Counted from the first letter of the stretch, positions 1 through 12,104 are shown. The stretch is DNA of 64,000 bases from Agarophyton chilense (GCA_030374765.1 JARGXX010000105.1:248001-312000), one strand, 5' to 3'. A program made the numbers and translations. Notes: generated by a model not told the origin, from the letters alone.

Positions 1-783
1 AAACATGGTTTCAGTTCTACTGTGCATTGTTGCTTTAACACAACGGCGAATGCAAGAACGCGGTTTCATTACTTTCAAGGCTTCGCGAATTGGGGTGGGG
101 GGAGGAGGGGCAATGGTCGTGTACAGACAAAGAAAATGAAACGAAACCTATCTATGAGGTCATTGCCTTAGGTCGATTGCGTTGGGGCGTATCTATGGCT
201 ACTTAAGTTTTGGTAAAACACAGAAAAGCTTGTTTGGTCCACATAAAGGCCTACGAATATATTGCAACATGTAACAGTTACACAAGCACGCGCAACACCC
301 ACCTGATGACCTGTCATAGATATCTCTGCCCTTCTGAAGCAAAACAGAGCAAGGCGTGGAACAAGATATCTACTGTTTACACAAGCGCGGGCCTTTGGCA
401 CCCAAGTTGGGTCACCCAACGATTGGCAAAATGAGTAGCGTGTGCACTGCGTACTCTACGAGATTGTGTTGACCGAGCGCACGTACCACAATGCGGGCCC
501 CCGTTTCGTAGGAAGTAGTCGACTGGAGCAGAGCAGTTGTGCAAAATTGTAACGGATGAAGCGGTGAATCATTCACAACTTGTCAACCAAGTCATCTTTC
601 CCCCGCCCCTCGATGCCCTCATCTGTTGAGGTGAGGCGATGCGAAAATTTCGGTTTGCAAAAGGCTACTGTCCGCCCCAGTGCACAGTTAATTCGCAGTG
701 CGAACTTTGCACTGTGTCCGGCAGCGACAGTTCGCAATTGCTACTAGCTCTAGCCCTTTACAAAGGCTTACATTCACATGCTT
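1..783. other. Gene-free left edge
   Basis: I see no recognisable gene, RNA or repeat here. Overlapping short open frames on both strands at about 168-434 show no familiar motif. The last 50-100 bases are the likely 3' UTR and terminator of the minus-strand EMG1 gene. Confidence 0.5.
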
Positions 784-1959
784 TTACATGATTCCGAAGA
801 GATTCTCATAAGCATTCATTATTCTGCCACAGACGTTCGCCGCAGAGAGGGGATACTCGCTTAAACATACATATTCATCCGCCCAGTCTTCTACCACTTT
901 CCCGTGTGCCATTGCACCAACTACGTACAAAATGTTAACCTCCTCTCCATGTTCCGCCACAGTAAGCTCCGCGTTAGTCCCGACAAACGATTTGCCCTGT
1001 CTTTTTGGTAATACCATGTCCGCAACACTGTTTGCATGTTGTCGTATGTCAACCACATTCTCAGTGTTGTACGTACACACAATCTTTCGCGTTCCAACAG
1101 GAAGATGACTGGCGATTGGGTTACGAATCACCTTAAGTAGTGGTGTAGAACCACTGGTACCACGCACCTTGAGCTTCTCCAAGAGCTCAGCCATTAATCC
1201 AGAGAATCGTTTCATTGTACGGGGAATCCTCGTTTCCGGATGCACATCAATCAGAACATTCTTCGCTGTTCGAATGTATACCTTTAAGCGACCCTCTTTG
1301 TTCAAGGGACTATCCAGTAACGTTAGTAGACATTGGTGAGTTATGTCTGGGCGTGCATCATTTGCATTCCGCCCCGTCTTTTGCAGCAGATGACGATGGT
1401 CATCACAGTTTAACAGTACAAAACCGCCCCCGCGTCCGTTTTGCTTCACTGTTTCTAAGTTTGCGTTTTCTAGAAGCACGGTTACTTTGATCTTCTTCAC
1501 ATGCTCGACTGGTAAAGGGTCTGGCAGTTTTCGATGCGGGAGTTTTATAAAAGCGTTTTGCTCAGATTCGTTTTTTATGGGAGCATCGGCATTGTTTCCC
1601 GCTTTCGACTGATTGCCTTCATCATCATCACCATCATCATCAGCGGAGCGCACATCTACGCTCGAAGATCTATTCCCGTTGGTTTTCGTCGTCGTAGCAC
1701 GGATAAGCTCAGTATCATCTGCTCGAATTCCTTCTTGCGGAGAGTTTACATCCCCCTTTTCTGATGTCTGCCGCGTAGCTTGCTCACTTATTGAATGTTG
1801 CTCATCAGTTTGTATTGTGTCTTTGCCCGTCAAAACGTTGAGCACATGCGACTGAATTTGGGGCGATGCGGTTTGCGGTCTCTTGCGTTTTGTTGCACCG
1901 TTTGCATGTCCGCCTGCGGACCGCCTTTTCATTTTTCGTGTCGGTGCTGAGCTGCCCAT
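784..1959 (-). CDS. EMG1: EMG1/NEP1, 18S rRNA pseudouridine N1-methyltransferase
   Basis: The 391-residue product matches the SPOUT-fold methyltransferase Emg1/Nep1. In eukaryotes this nucleolar enzyme N1-methylates a hypermodified pseudouridine of 18S rRNA and is needed for small-subunit assembly. Residues 1-150 are a low-complexity, Lys/Arg- then Asp-rich extension that is longer than usual and probably carries nuclear/nucleolar signals. The conserved domain covers about 150-391: LLNCDDH near 182, RPDITHQCLLTLLDSPLNK near 203-221, RIPRTMKRFSGLM near 244-255, LPVGTRK, a GAMAHGK loop and the C-terminal LSEYPLSAANVC cofactor region. The ATG at 1959 gives the complete domain without introns. 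Family assignment is secure; localisation is inferred from the family. Confidence 0.95.
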   Translation of the reverse strand: MGSSAPTRKMKRRSAGGHANGATKRKRPQTASPQIQSHVLNVLTGKDTIQTDEQHSISEQATRQTSEKGDVNSPQEGIRADDTELIRATTTKTNGNRSSSVDVRSADDDGDDDEGNQSKAGNNADAPIKNESEQNAFIKLPHRKLPDPLPVEHVKKIKVTVLLENANLETVKQNGRGGGFVLLNCDDHRHLLQKTGRNANDARPDITHQCLLTLLDSPLNKEGRLKVYIRTAKNVLIDVHPETRIPRTMKRFSGLMAELLEKLKVRGTSGSTPLLKVIRNPIASHLPVGTRKIVCTYNTENVVDIRQHANSVADMVLPKRQGKSFVGTNAELTVAEHGEEVNILYVVGAMAHGKVVEDWADEYVCLSEYPLSAANVCGRIMNAYENLFGIM

Positions 1960-3400
1960 GTTGATTAAAACTCAGATGCGCAGTTTGAATGTACGAAGGT
2001 ACCTTATCCATCCAGAAGCACGGTGGGCTTCCGATCCTCCGCCGGCCCATCCCGTACCGCAAGGCCTCTCAACAGGACCACTAGGGGGTACAGTGCTTAC
2101 AGTACGTGGACACGCAAAGCCATGGAAGAAGCAACTCCTTTTTTACTACCCTTCATGTCTCAACTCACCATAGCCAAACCTTTTTGAAGACCTCAAAAAA
2201 TCGTTCTTGAGAGCACCAGCGTCGAGGACTGTTAAAGAGAGCCATTTCTTTCTGGTTTCTTGGTTGCCGTTCACAGATCTTCACAGATAAAACGACTTTT
2301 TAGCCATCATCGCTTGCCGTTGTCCGGAAGGTTCACTACGTGGGTACTTGTGATAGTTTAATATGCTTTCTCGATAAGACAGCAAGTGCGTCGCACTGTT
2401 ACGGGAATGTAGTCATCGTTATCAGTCTGCGTTGCAGACTAACGGTTCTGAATTCAAGCGCAAGCCTAAGGATTCCAGGAGGCTGGATGCTGTGGAGGAC
2501 AAATTCGAGACAAGCAAAAGACAAGGCTGGGAAAGCTCAACAGCGGCGATGATGCCCCTGTAGCATAGTGGACGTTCTGGCAAATGCTGTGCTTTTTGTC
2601 GTCCTCCATCCAGCTACCGCGTTAAATAACAAAAGCCGTTTTCCACAAAAGGTTAGTTATTTTAATCGCTTCAAACTTTCAATATGTGAATGCAATAGCT
2701 TATCTGCAAGCGACACGGCTCAACCTTTTTTGTGATTGAGAACGTTTTCATTCTCATGCAAGATTGTCCGCAGTGGGAACTCGAGAAGCCCACCTTGTGA
2801 ACTCATTGTAACTCGCTCAAAGCGGAGTTTACCGCTGTTGTATACACCTTACAAGTAAATTGCAGGGTCGGAAGCTTGATACGCGAGATTTGAAAACGTC
2901 TGTCAATTCGATTAATGTATACGATACTCGCTCTTCTCATACAATACCTGAAACATAGGATTGGAGCTTCGCGATCGCTGTCCTTTTAAGTGTAACCAAG
3001 CCACACACGCGGGTTATCAAAGTTTCATTGAACAGCTTCTGAAAACGCTTCAAAGCATGTATAAAGAGTTGACAGTAACACAGCGTGATCTACTTTCTGT
3101 TGCAGAGTCGTTTGAAGCTTCAATGTACGCCCTCTAAAGCGAAATCCCTCTTTCCTATCGATACAGTGAGCGACCCCACATTCATCTCGAAGGACGTGTT
3201 GAAACCATTATAGTGTATGGGTATCCAATGCTGCGAACACCATGCAAACCTTGAGCTTTCGCCGCTTTTTTCTAAGGGCCGTTAAATACTCCCGGAAAGT
3301 GTCGTCTTAACCTGGTTTTCGGATGCACTTACAGCGAAACTCAAAGCTTCATCGACGAGACTGCTCGGTTCTGCTGCGAGAAAGCATCTATACCTCTTTC
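1960..3400. other. Intergenic region, EMG1 promoter side
   Basis: No intact gene is visible. The first few hundred bases upstream of 1959 should hold the EMG1 promoter. A tRNA-like A-box string near 2559-2571 has no matching T-arm. The right part may hold the eroded C-terminal tail of the PNPase pseudogene, but I cannot follow it below about 3400. Confidence 0.4.
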
Positions 3401-3409
3401 CAGACGAGA

Positions 3410-5560
3410 AACACGCTCTGGTCTTTTCGTTTGTCCGAACTGAAGTACGCCTCACATCTGGTCTGCTTCCACGGCGACCGCCTCTAGCTTGTCGCCTTAT
3501 GCAACAGTTTTCCGCGCGTCCGGAAAGCGTTCTCCTCCAGCGACAGGGTTTATCATCATCTTAGAAACATGCAATACACCTTGAACTTTATTATTGGTTT
3601 CGCACCACTGCAAACGATTGTCTGACCTCTGTCACAATAGAATTGACCTTTCTGCCCCTCTAAATCCCCGGTAGTTTTTCCAAAGAGTTTACATACCAAC
3701 TGAACAGCTCCGTCATTTGGAGCTTCGACAGAAACTACTTGTTTTCGTTAGTCGCACCAAATTCTTGAGTCGGTTTGCTCTTCTATTTCGTTAACAATCG
3801 ATGCCCGATCCCTGAGTAAACTTCGCCCGCCGTTTGCTTCTACGGGAAAATCAGTAACTCTTCGCGCATGTTTGGGCATACTACGCGTGTTTTGTCCATG
3901 CATGTGATCCAAAATGTGCTCATGGGCCACTCTTGCCTTCGATAGTGCTTTGCTTAGCGTCTGTTCAGAAATTCCCTCAGGCCTTTTGGTATCAAGCTGA
4001 CATGCTGTAATACCTTCCTTTGTGCCTAAAGACTTTCATATCCATTTCCCCAAAGTGATCCACCACCCCCAGTATGTCTGTAAGGATGATTTCTTGACCC
4101 CCGCTTGCAATGAGACCCATTGTGACACCGGCAACATCTTGCGTGATGGGAGCACCGGCGTCACAAAGTGCCATATATCCAGCACATACTGCCGCCGTAG
4201 AAATGCTTCCTTCAGATGACGGCACCTCCGCTGATGCTCGAAGGTCTTAGAAGCACGCCTCAAAACTGGGGCAAGGCGTCCTCTGCAAGCATACCATGAC
4301 CGATTTCTCGCCTGCTTGAAAATGAAGTTGGACCGCAGGGCTCGCCAATGGCATAAGATGGAAAGGAATATTGGACAAAGAAAGGCCTTTGATCAACCCC
4401 ATCAATGTATTCTTCGACCTTTACGGCTCAAGCCGGAAGTCCGATAGTGGCATGAGTGAGCACTCGTGTATCGCCTCGCTCAAATAAGCCCGAGCCGTGC
4501 ACATCGCCAGGTAGAACAGTTGCCTCAGCCCGCAAGGGGCGCAATTGTCCGGTTGAACGCCATCGAGCCTGAGTCGGTCGGAGAAAATCATGAACCGAAA
4601 GGCTTCGCGAGCAGCGATTTCGGTCGCACGGAGAACAGGAGACTGTATGATTGATATTGGTTGAATATTTGTTGCTGGGCGGTCGTTAGGATATGTGCAC
4701 GGTGTGCTTTTCCTGGATGATCTCTGCATTGAATGAAGGCTTTACCGTAAATCTCACTAGCGTTTTGCTGGATTTGACCCATAATCACTTAATCTGACAC
4801 CAGTAGGTGTGCTTCTTGTGGCGCTTGCTGCTGCTGTGGTTCTTGCCGCGGGAAAGAGGACAAACCTTCACGCTCCTGCAAATCCAAAAGCATTTCATGA
4901 TAGTCTTTCTGCAGCTGAATAATAGGAACAGCTGCTCGTATGGCCTCTACTATGCGATCGCTGACAACAGAGTCGTGAACATTAGCTCCCAGGATGGAAA
5001 GGAAAAGCACGCGTTGCTTCTCATTAACGGTGATAAATGTGGGAAGCTGTGCTTCCGATGCTACAGATTCCGACGCAAACGGATTGAAGCGACCACCGAC
5101 GTACGAAATGCGCACAGCCGCAATCGGACCGTTCCAATTTGGTAGACCGGTAGTAGCAGCCGCAGCAACATTCACTGCAAGTGCATCCAAGAGCGGATCC
5201 GACGCACGTCGAGTTCCGAAAACGTTCACACAGATATGTGCGGGAGGCGACACAGGACGTAACGATCAATCAGTCGTGCAGTGATCGTCTCACGAAGCGC
5301 CTGTCTTTGTTCCCTACGACTCAAGTGAGAGGTATCACCCCGACGGCAGCAGATTTCGAACAGAAATCGATGGTGAGATATGAGTGTGTAGCCGCCGTTG
5401 CGAGGATGGTGGCATCGGAACCGCGAAGGAGAGTTGATGAAGGGGCAAAGCGAGGCAGAAGTTTAGTGAAGAGAGTGAGTGTGGTGCCGAGGGGTGAGTG
5501 AGAGGAGGAGAGCTGCATCGAGGCGCTTGCGGCGCGGGCATCGCTGGTGCGACCCCACAC
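3410..5560 (-). pseudogene. PNPT1: Decayed polyribonucleotide nucleotidyltransferase (PNPase) gene
   Basis: Blocks of a whole PNPase follow each other in family order on the minus strand, but in different frames. They are a GSDATILATA block near 5400-5430 (first RNase PH core), TARLIDR near 5261-5285, ALAVN and NWNGPIAAVRI at about 5110-5190, LDGVQPDN near 4550, HGSGLFERGDT near 4465-4500 (second core), DAGAPITQDVAGVTMGL near 4100-4165, LTDILG with DHFGEMDMK near 4025-4075, a KH domain near 3750-3840 followed by VVSVEAPNDGAVQL near 3680-3710, and an S1-like GVLHVSKMMINP near 3550. At least seven frame changes or stops separate the blocks, and no splice sites explain them. An intact PNPase makes or degrades RNA 3' ends by phosphorolysis in mitochondria or plastids. 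This is the host's own gene type and appears dead here. Confidence 0.85.
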
Positions 5561-5599
5561 AAGATGGCTATGTTCATTTCGGGATCGGTCTTATCAAGC

Positions 5600-6997
5600 A
5601 AGTGTTACTTGCTATAGGTTTATGCGCGCCGTTGCACAGATCTGAAAACCATTTTTTGCTGTGACCGTAGTATCCATGTAGTACATAGCATGTACGTGCT
5701 TAGAATTTGACTAACTCGCACTTCTTGTACGTTTTTACAGCAGTCTTCTTTTCGATTAAACGGTTTCATGCTTCTGATTTCGAGAGACAGGAAATCGAAT
5801 CCAAGATTATTCTCTATCTCGAAGAAGGCCAAAGCTCGGATGGTTATGGCTTTATCAATTCTACTAAATGCTGATTCTCTAGCTGTTTAGATGCAGGAAG
5901 CTCGTCACTCCTTGACACATTCATCAGAAAGCTTAAAAGCAAAAGGTGTTCTACATCTTTCTACGCCGCTGTGCCGCATTTCGTGTTGATCGTTTTGCTA
6001 CCCATGCACGAATCAATAGGGTGCAAAGATGGAACGTCTTTGTGGCCGTTTGACTTCAGCATTTCTCATTTTTTCCCCTTCTCCGAGCTCTTTACGGTTG
6101 ATTTTGAAGACCTTTATACTCTTGATTCTCTGCGTAAATTGGTGCTCATTCATGGCGAAGGGATACCAAGGAAACATGGGGATTTCGTTCCCATCGCCAA
6201 ATTCCTTAATATTTCGTCTCATCTTCTTTTCTGTAGAAAAAGCTACTAAATGGGGAGAAGAAATGTGATTTGAAACTATGCTCGGAAAGGCACATTTCCG
6301 CTCTCTGCTGCTTCGCTATTAAAGTCTGGATCCAAGATACAGTATAGAGTTAAACTCGAATGTATTCTTGAGATTAGAAACTCAAAACTATTGCAACTCT
6401 TCGTACTGCTATAATATCTCGACACCATCAAAACGAACAGAAAAAGTTTCGGGCCTTTTTTTGTCAGATGCAAGGAGCTGCCCTTCGGAGAACACTGTCA
6501 CCATTTTTGAATGGTAAATGTTGATAGAATAGCAGTTCAGCAGATTCTGTCACGATAGCTGACACGCAGGAGACCTCGTCCCTGGCGATCCGCAGAATGT
6601 AAACAATCACAGCGTTCGTGCCAGCATACCAAGCCTCTGCGTTTCTGATCTCGGAACTATGACTTCGCTGAGTGAAAGAGGTTGGTTGCATCAGACTTTT
6701 ATGTTGAAGATTTGCTGTGGTGTACCTATTACCTTGCAAAAGAACCACAAAATGCTGCACAACTCTATTGATGATATTGTGACACCTTCGCTTCCCTAGT
6801 ATTAGTCAGGAAAGTGGAACATATTTTCACTAGCGTGGGCCGCTAAAACGCAGAGAAACAATTTGTTAACAAGGTCTAGGATTTACAGAGTGTACACTAC
6901 GAAAAGAACGTCTAATCGTCGTATGTGGCATGGACTCGAAAAACAGCGCTTGATGGGTCTTGCGAAATGGGTTCAGCTTCTTTTGTACGGCATATAG
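5600..6997. other. Gene-free interval
   Basis: No recognisable product is seen in the short open frames on either strand. The interval is moderately AT-rich. The part just left of 6998 should contain the 3' UTR of SARAF; the part next to 5600 would be the old promoter of the PNPase pseudogene. Confidence 0.4.
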
Positions 6998-7792
6998 TCA
7001 CGACGATTGCTGAGCACGGCGCTCACGTTTCTTTTGTTTGCGTCGAAAACTGTTGGCAAAGCGAAAACGCATTGCGAATATGGTCAGTTGATTGGATAAA
7101 ACGTTGCAATATTAAAAAGAAAGTCAAATGGGGCTAGAACTTACCGTCTCCTCAACCACCATCTGCTCTGGTAGTAACACCACAACATCCCCAAAATCAG
7201 TACGCAGGCTGAGAAGAACAAAGAAAAGAAGAGTCAGCATTGATTTGTGCAATGGTTCGAAAAACACAAGCATTTTCTATACATAGGCTGAACATATGTA
7301 AAACGCACCGTATATGATATGAACGAAAGTCATGTGGAACTTCTTGAAATTGATGGTATATTCCAAGCGGCATGAACCTTTCAAGATGTAGCCATCATCC
7401 TGGTCTTCGTCGTAAGGCTCGCATGTGACAGCCGTGTCTGGACCGAATTCGACTTGGTCGCTTAGATTGCCTTCACAAGACCACTGAATGCTAGCCCCAT
7501 CCCAGCCAATATTCTGACACTGCACGGCATGTGGATAGTACTCCGTGAACCACCACAACCCAGAGGCAGAACCTCCAACACACTGCAGCTGTTGCTCACC
7601 GGCTCCATATCTCGAGCGACTTCTACCGTTCTCGGAAAAAATTAATGCAGTGATGGATCGCAAAAGAACGCGGTCATTACCAGAAGAAGACGAGTCAGTT
7701 CCGGCCCCTGTTACTGCCCTGGTATCGTTCGAGATAGCGCAGGAGCTAGCGAGAAGGATGAGTAATGAAACGCTAATTAAGATAGATTTCAT
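6998..7792 (-). CDS. SARAF: SARAF (TMEM66) homologue, ER store-operated calcium entry regulator, three exons
   Basis: Exon 1 is 7792-7309, exon 2 is 7208-7145 and exon 3 is 7049-6998; the two introns (100 and 95 nt) have GT-AG ends and phases 1 and 2 that match. The joined reading frame is 199 residues. The product starts with a signal peptide (MKSILISVSLLILLASSCA). It continues with the luminal SARAF signature: LQCVGGSASGLWWFTEYYP, VQCQNIGWDG, QWSCEGNL, then a CEPY/GSCRLEY cysteine pattern. A single membrane segment (HIIYACVLILGMLWCYY) spans the first intron, and a short Arg/Lys-rich cytosolic tail follows. In animals SARAF limits STIM/Orai calcium entry; its role in algae or plants is unknown. 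An earlier in-frame ATG exists at 7840, but the one at 7792 sits directly at the signal peptide. Exon 3 is the least certain part. Confidence 0.82.
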
Positions 7793-8352
7793 GGTTGGGA
7801 GCTGATGGATGTGATGCTGTCCGCCGTCGATGGAATGCAATTATGCAGTTTACAACGCACGGCGAATGAACGAAGGAGACATGTTCCGCAAGCTCGTAAA
7901 GGCCCTGCAGTAGAAGGCGACAATCTTATCCGTCACCGACACGGTTGCATGGCCACAATGCCGGACCTATTGAGCGCGTGGTTGGGCATAGTTTTTGCGA
8001 AGGCCTTTTTTGTTCTGCGTTCTACGTACTGTACTGTGTGTGTGGACTTGTGACGCAACGGAACGCACGTGGGCAGCGTGTAGAACTCTTTTCAAAAGCG
8101 AGCCTTTTGCTTGGCTTCCCAAACAGATCTTTGATAGCAACATGGCGCACAACCTGTCGTCTGCAAGACAGTCCTGTTTCGAACCGTCGATTTTCTGCAA
8201 GAATGTGTGCGACTGTTCACCGTTGCCACTTGGTGCAAGCTTATACCTGATACTCCTTGAATCCCTCGAGCGGCCTTGTGTGTTGTTGAGAGTCTGCAAT
8301 CAACACTTACCAACCGGAGCAAGAGCACAACTAAGCGAGCGGCCCTTCCAAA
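7793..8352. promoter_or_regulatory. Shared divergent promoter region, SARAF / SPT5
   Basis: This 560-bp stretch separates the starts of two genes transcribed away from each other, so it should hold both promoters and 5' UTRs. I see no convincing TATA box. Overlapping open frames in it on both strands lack recognisable motifs. Confidence 0.5.
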
Positions 8353-11300
8353 ATGGCTAGAAAACGTGAAGATGGTACGTCATCAAGTTGCCATGCTCAG
8401 CAGCAGCTACCAAACCGCCTTTTTCGATTTCTAACTATGTCTGTAAAACTGTTCGCGGGGAATCTATACCAACTTGCGCACAAAAGATTTCGAAGACAAT
8501 GAAGATGACGAGTCGAATAGCGACTACGATGATGCAGACGAAGCACCAACGAAAGGGCCTAAAAAGAAAAAGAGGAGAAAGACCATGGCGCTCCTTGACC
8601 TCGAAGCAGAAGAAGATGACGCAGAGGATGAAGAAGAGGAGGAAGAGGTTCATGGCCTAATTGCTGACGACGACGACCATGATGCCAATTTAGATAGAGA
8701 CCGAGAGCAAATGCGTGCTCAACGCTTCGAGCGTCAGCGAGCGATGGAGTCGGAAGATCCCGAAAATCTTGAACGTTACTTTGAAGAACGATACGCCTAT
8801 CACGACGAGGAGCAGGGTGCACCTGATACCTCTGGTGTTGACCAGCAGTCACTTCTTCCTACAATTCACGATCCACGAATCTTCATCGTCAAGTGCAAGA
8901 AAATTGGCCATGAACGGCGAGCCATCTTCTCCTTGCTTCAGAAGATGTTCAACTACCGCCGAAGAGGTGTAGATCTGGGTATTTTTTCTGCAATAGCTCC
9001 GCAACATTTGAAGGGGCGGGTGTACATCGAAGCTCTCAGCTCTGTTCAGGTCGAAGCCGCCATTCAGGGATTGGAACTTTTCACTACATACGATGGCATC
9101 AAACCATTGCGCCTTGACGAGATGGTTGACGTCCTCCGAATAGGAAAACGGACCGAGAAGCAATCCGTAGGTAATTGGGTCAGGCTAACTCGGGGAATGT
9201 ACAAAGGTGACCTCGCTCAAGTTTGTGGCGTAAGGGATGGCTATGGAGAGGGCCAAGTTCTGGTTCGTCTCATTCCTCGCTTGGATTATAAAGGAGACAA
9301 AGACTACGCGGAGGAACTAGATAAAGCAGATGATGCCGATGATGTCGATATCAGTGGAGCCCGCAGAAAAGGGCGTCCGCCTCAAAAGCTCTTTGACAAG
9401 AAAGAGTTGTACCGACTTACGGGAAGTGCTGATATATTTACGCAGCGAGACCGCAATACGGGTGCAGTCTATGAAGTATGGAACGAAGAACTGTTCCGGT
9501 ATGGTCTGTTGCATAAATGGATCTCACCAAGAACTCTCGTCACAGGAGATGCTGTACAACCTCGAGTTGAAGAGCTGGAAAAGTGGATTATGGCAGAGAA
9601 ACAAATGAAGGCTGAGCTCGAAGAAACCGCCGAAGATGGAGAGCGAGATGAAGCCGCACAGGGGCTGAATCTTGATATCAGTTCAATAGCTGGTCGGCGA
9701 GGAACAAAACTGTATAAAGGAGATACAGTGAAAGTAGTCACCGGTGAACAGAAAGGTCTTTCAGGTAAAATTGAAGCTCTTCGAGAGGATGTCGTGCTGC
9801 TGCGATGTGAAGATTTTCCGGAACCACTCAGCGTGAGCCGAAGCGATGTCGTGAAAGTTTTTCACAGTGGAGAGCAAGTTCGAATTGCTTCAGGGGAATA
9901 TGCGGGCTATTCAGGTACAATTGTTTCTGTTGATGGGGACTTCCTAACCGTATTCATTGACTCCACAAGGGAAAACATTCGGGTTGTTAGCGCACAAGTG
10001 GCTGATGCATCGGATATGAACATTGACTACAGTCAGCAGCGGAGTGGTGTTGGCGGAGCAGCTTACCGACAGCAGTACGAACTATTCGATCTTGTGCAGA
10101 TGGTAGATGATCCGACAGAGAAATGTGTCGTTATTCAGGTGCGGAATGATGGCGTGAAGGTTCTCAACGCGAGAAATAGTGCCGCTGTTCATCCACTGAG
10201 CGCAATCAAGGGTAGGGTTCGCGATTTATCGGCACGAGCTGTTGATTCACGAGGGTTTCCGATTGCAGCGAACGATTCCATCCATGTTGTTTCTGGTATT
10301 CATAAGGACCGACAAGGAATTGTTCAACACGTCGCCGGGTCGTTTGTGTTCTTCAAGGCACGCGACGAACTCAAACATTGTGGACTCGTAGCTGTACCTG
10401 CTTCACAGTGCACTGCGTCAACAGCGGCGGCACGTCGTTTGTCTTCAGCTGGGCAACCCCTGTCGGATGGTGGATCGTTAGCTTTGCCCAAAGGATCTAT
10501 CTCGTCGTTTGGTGGACGTGGGGGATTCGGTGGATTCGGTGGATTCGGTCAATCGGGTGGCCGGAGAGGCCCTGTTCGTGATGAACTCTTCAGAGCGGAT
10601 GTGAAGGTGAGAAAGGGTCAGTACAAGGGACATACTGGAAAGGTGGTTGAGGTTTCAGACTCAACTGTCCGCGTTGAGTTGAGTTCGAAAATGAAGACTA
10701 TAACTGTACAAAGAGCATGGATCAGAAAGCTGGGCGAGGCCCCCGGCACGACCCCTAGTTCTAATGGCGGGATTGGTCGCGGTCGCGGCATTTCTACTTT
10801 ACGACCACCACTCCCGAGCAATTCTTATGCTGGCTCCCAAACTCCAAGGTACACGCAAACACCGAGAAGTGACAGCGCGTATCCAAATCCGGGCTCTCGC
10901 CTCCGCGGCTTTGGCAATGCTACACCACGGTACGGAACGGCGACACCGAGGGGAAAGGCCACGCCAAGCAACAATTTCGGTGCCCCAACGCCGGGAAGGG
11001 ATACATTTGGAAGCCGTACACCGGCACACCCAGGGGCATTCGGGTACGGGAACGTGCCACAGACTCCGACCAATCCATACGGGGCGTACCATGGGATGCC
11101 TACCACCCCGGGTGGTGCGAGTAGTGGTCGAAACAAACTTGGCTCGGACTACCCTGCTTTAGAACCAAAGACTCCTGGAGGACTAATTGAACCTCGCACT
11201 CCTGCTTTTCAAGCGTTTGATGCCGGTACTCCAGCTCCTGGATTGGAACCGACTACTCCTGCTCCAGGTGGTGCCGAACCGCGTACGCCTGCTCCCCAGT

Positions 11301-11788
11301 TCGAGCCGCGAACGCCTGCGGCATTTGAACCTCGTACACCAATGGTTCAGGAACCCTCTACCCCTCATACCCCTGCCGTTGTACCTCAAACGCCTAATCC
11401 ACAAGAAGGAGCTGCGACAGCGACACTTGGGTACAGGGTGTTGATAGATGTTGAAGTTCTTGTTGGGGATGAACAGAATAATCCGGGTGTTGTTGTTGAT
11501 GCATCTTCAAATGGAAGCGAAATATTTGTCAAGATGATCTCCGGTGAGAAGAGAGGTGAAACACTAAAGGTTACGGACATTACCCCTGTTCAACCACGCT
11601 CTGATGCAGGGGGAGCGCAAGAACTCGTGAAGGTACTGGATGGTGAACACGTGGGCAAAATTGGACGCCTACTTGGGGTATCGCCCGACGAACATGACAG
11701 TTCCGAGGGTAAAATAAGGTTCGAGAATGGACAAGAAGTTGTGTTACTGATGCAGCTTGTCGCAAAATGCTACGAGGAGGGTAAGTAG
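8353..11788 (+). CDS. SPT5: SPT5 transcription elongation factor, with a 22-nt first coding exon
   Basis: SPT5 pairs with SPT4 as DSIF, clamps RNA polymerase II and couples elongation to capping and processing. The long open frame has no ATG near its start. An ATG at 8353 opens a 22-nt exon (MARKRED) ending at gtacgt (8375). A branch-like ctaac near 8432 precedes the first AG at 8486, so the intron is 112 nt and exon 2 starts at 8487 in phase, giving 1107 residues. The order is a very acidic N-terminus (about 8-110), the NGN domain (IFIVKCKKIGHER and onward, about 135-220), a series of KOW modules (WVRLTRGMYKGDLAQV; KGDTVKVVTGEQKG; GEQVRIASGEYAGYSG; DSIHVVSGIHKDRQG), a Gly/Arg stretch, another KOW (VKVRKGQYKGHTGKV), then a Thr-Pro-rich C-terminal repeat region (about 770-985) that in other species is the CDK9 target, and terminal KOW modules. 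Family call is certain; the first exon is inferred. Confidence 0.96.
8375..8486 (+). other. Intron 1 of SPT5
   Basis: The donor is GTACGT and the acceptor AAAAG, with CTAAC at about 8428-8432 as a likely branch site. The only in-frame alternative would start the protein at a TTG. The acceptor lacks a strong pyrimidine tract, but it is the first AG after the branch-like site. Confidence 0.7.
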
Positions 11789-12062
11789 AATTTAACATTC
11801 TGACATGTGAATAAAGTTAACACGTTCACAATCTGCACGCTTTAGTGTTTTTAGAAAGATCTACGAAGGTGGAGACAACATAACAAAGGCATGTGATACG
11901 CAGCAGTTGAGATTTCCCCGGCTGTACACCAAACAATTCCGAATACATCTGTCGTTCGCAACACGTTGTGGAGAGGGTTAAATGAATTAAGTTCTGACAT
12001 GTGAATAAAGATTACACAGTCACATGCTGAACGCATTAGGTTTACTTGAAAGACCTTCCAGA
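11750..12062 (+). repeat. Imperfect tandem duplication of the SPT5 3' end
   Basis: The last codons and early 3' UTR of SPT5 (about 11750-11866) recur about 196 bp downstream (about 11946-12062). Both copies have a GAGGG then a stop-like TAG/TGA, then the shared string ttctgacatgtgaataaag and a similar A/C-rich tail. Each copy contains an AATAAA poly(A) signal, so SPT5 may have two alternative 3' ends. The second copy has diverged in its coding part, which argues for an old local duplication. It fills the gap before the convergent eIF4B-like gene. Confidence 0.75.
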
Positions 12063-12104
12063 AATGATAGAAGGCAGGCTGAAACACGGATGGGAAGTAA
12101 ATGT

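Noticed and set aside
2555-2600. tRNA-like A-box string (TGTAGCATAGTGGA)
   Set aside because: No matching anticodon arm or T-arm follows, so it is not a tRNA gene.
8388-8660. Lys/Arg-rich plus-strand frame at the start of SPT5
   Set aside because: It is the +1 shadow of the acidic SPT5 N-terminus; splicing to the earlier AG at 8400 would enter this wrong frame.
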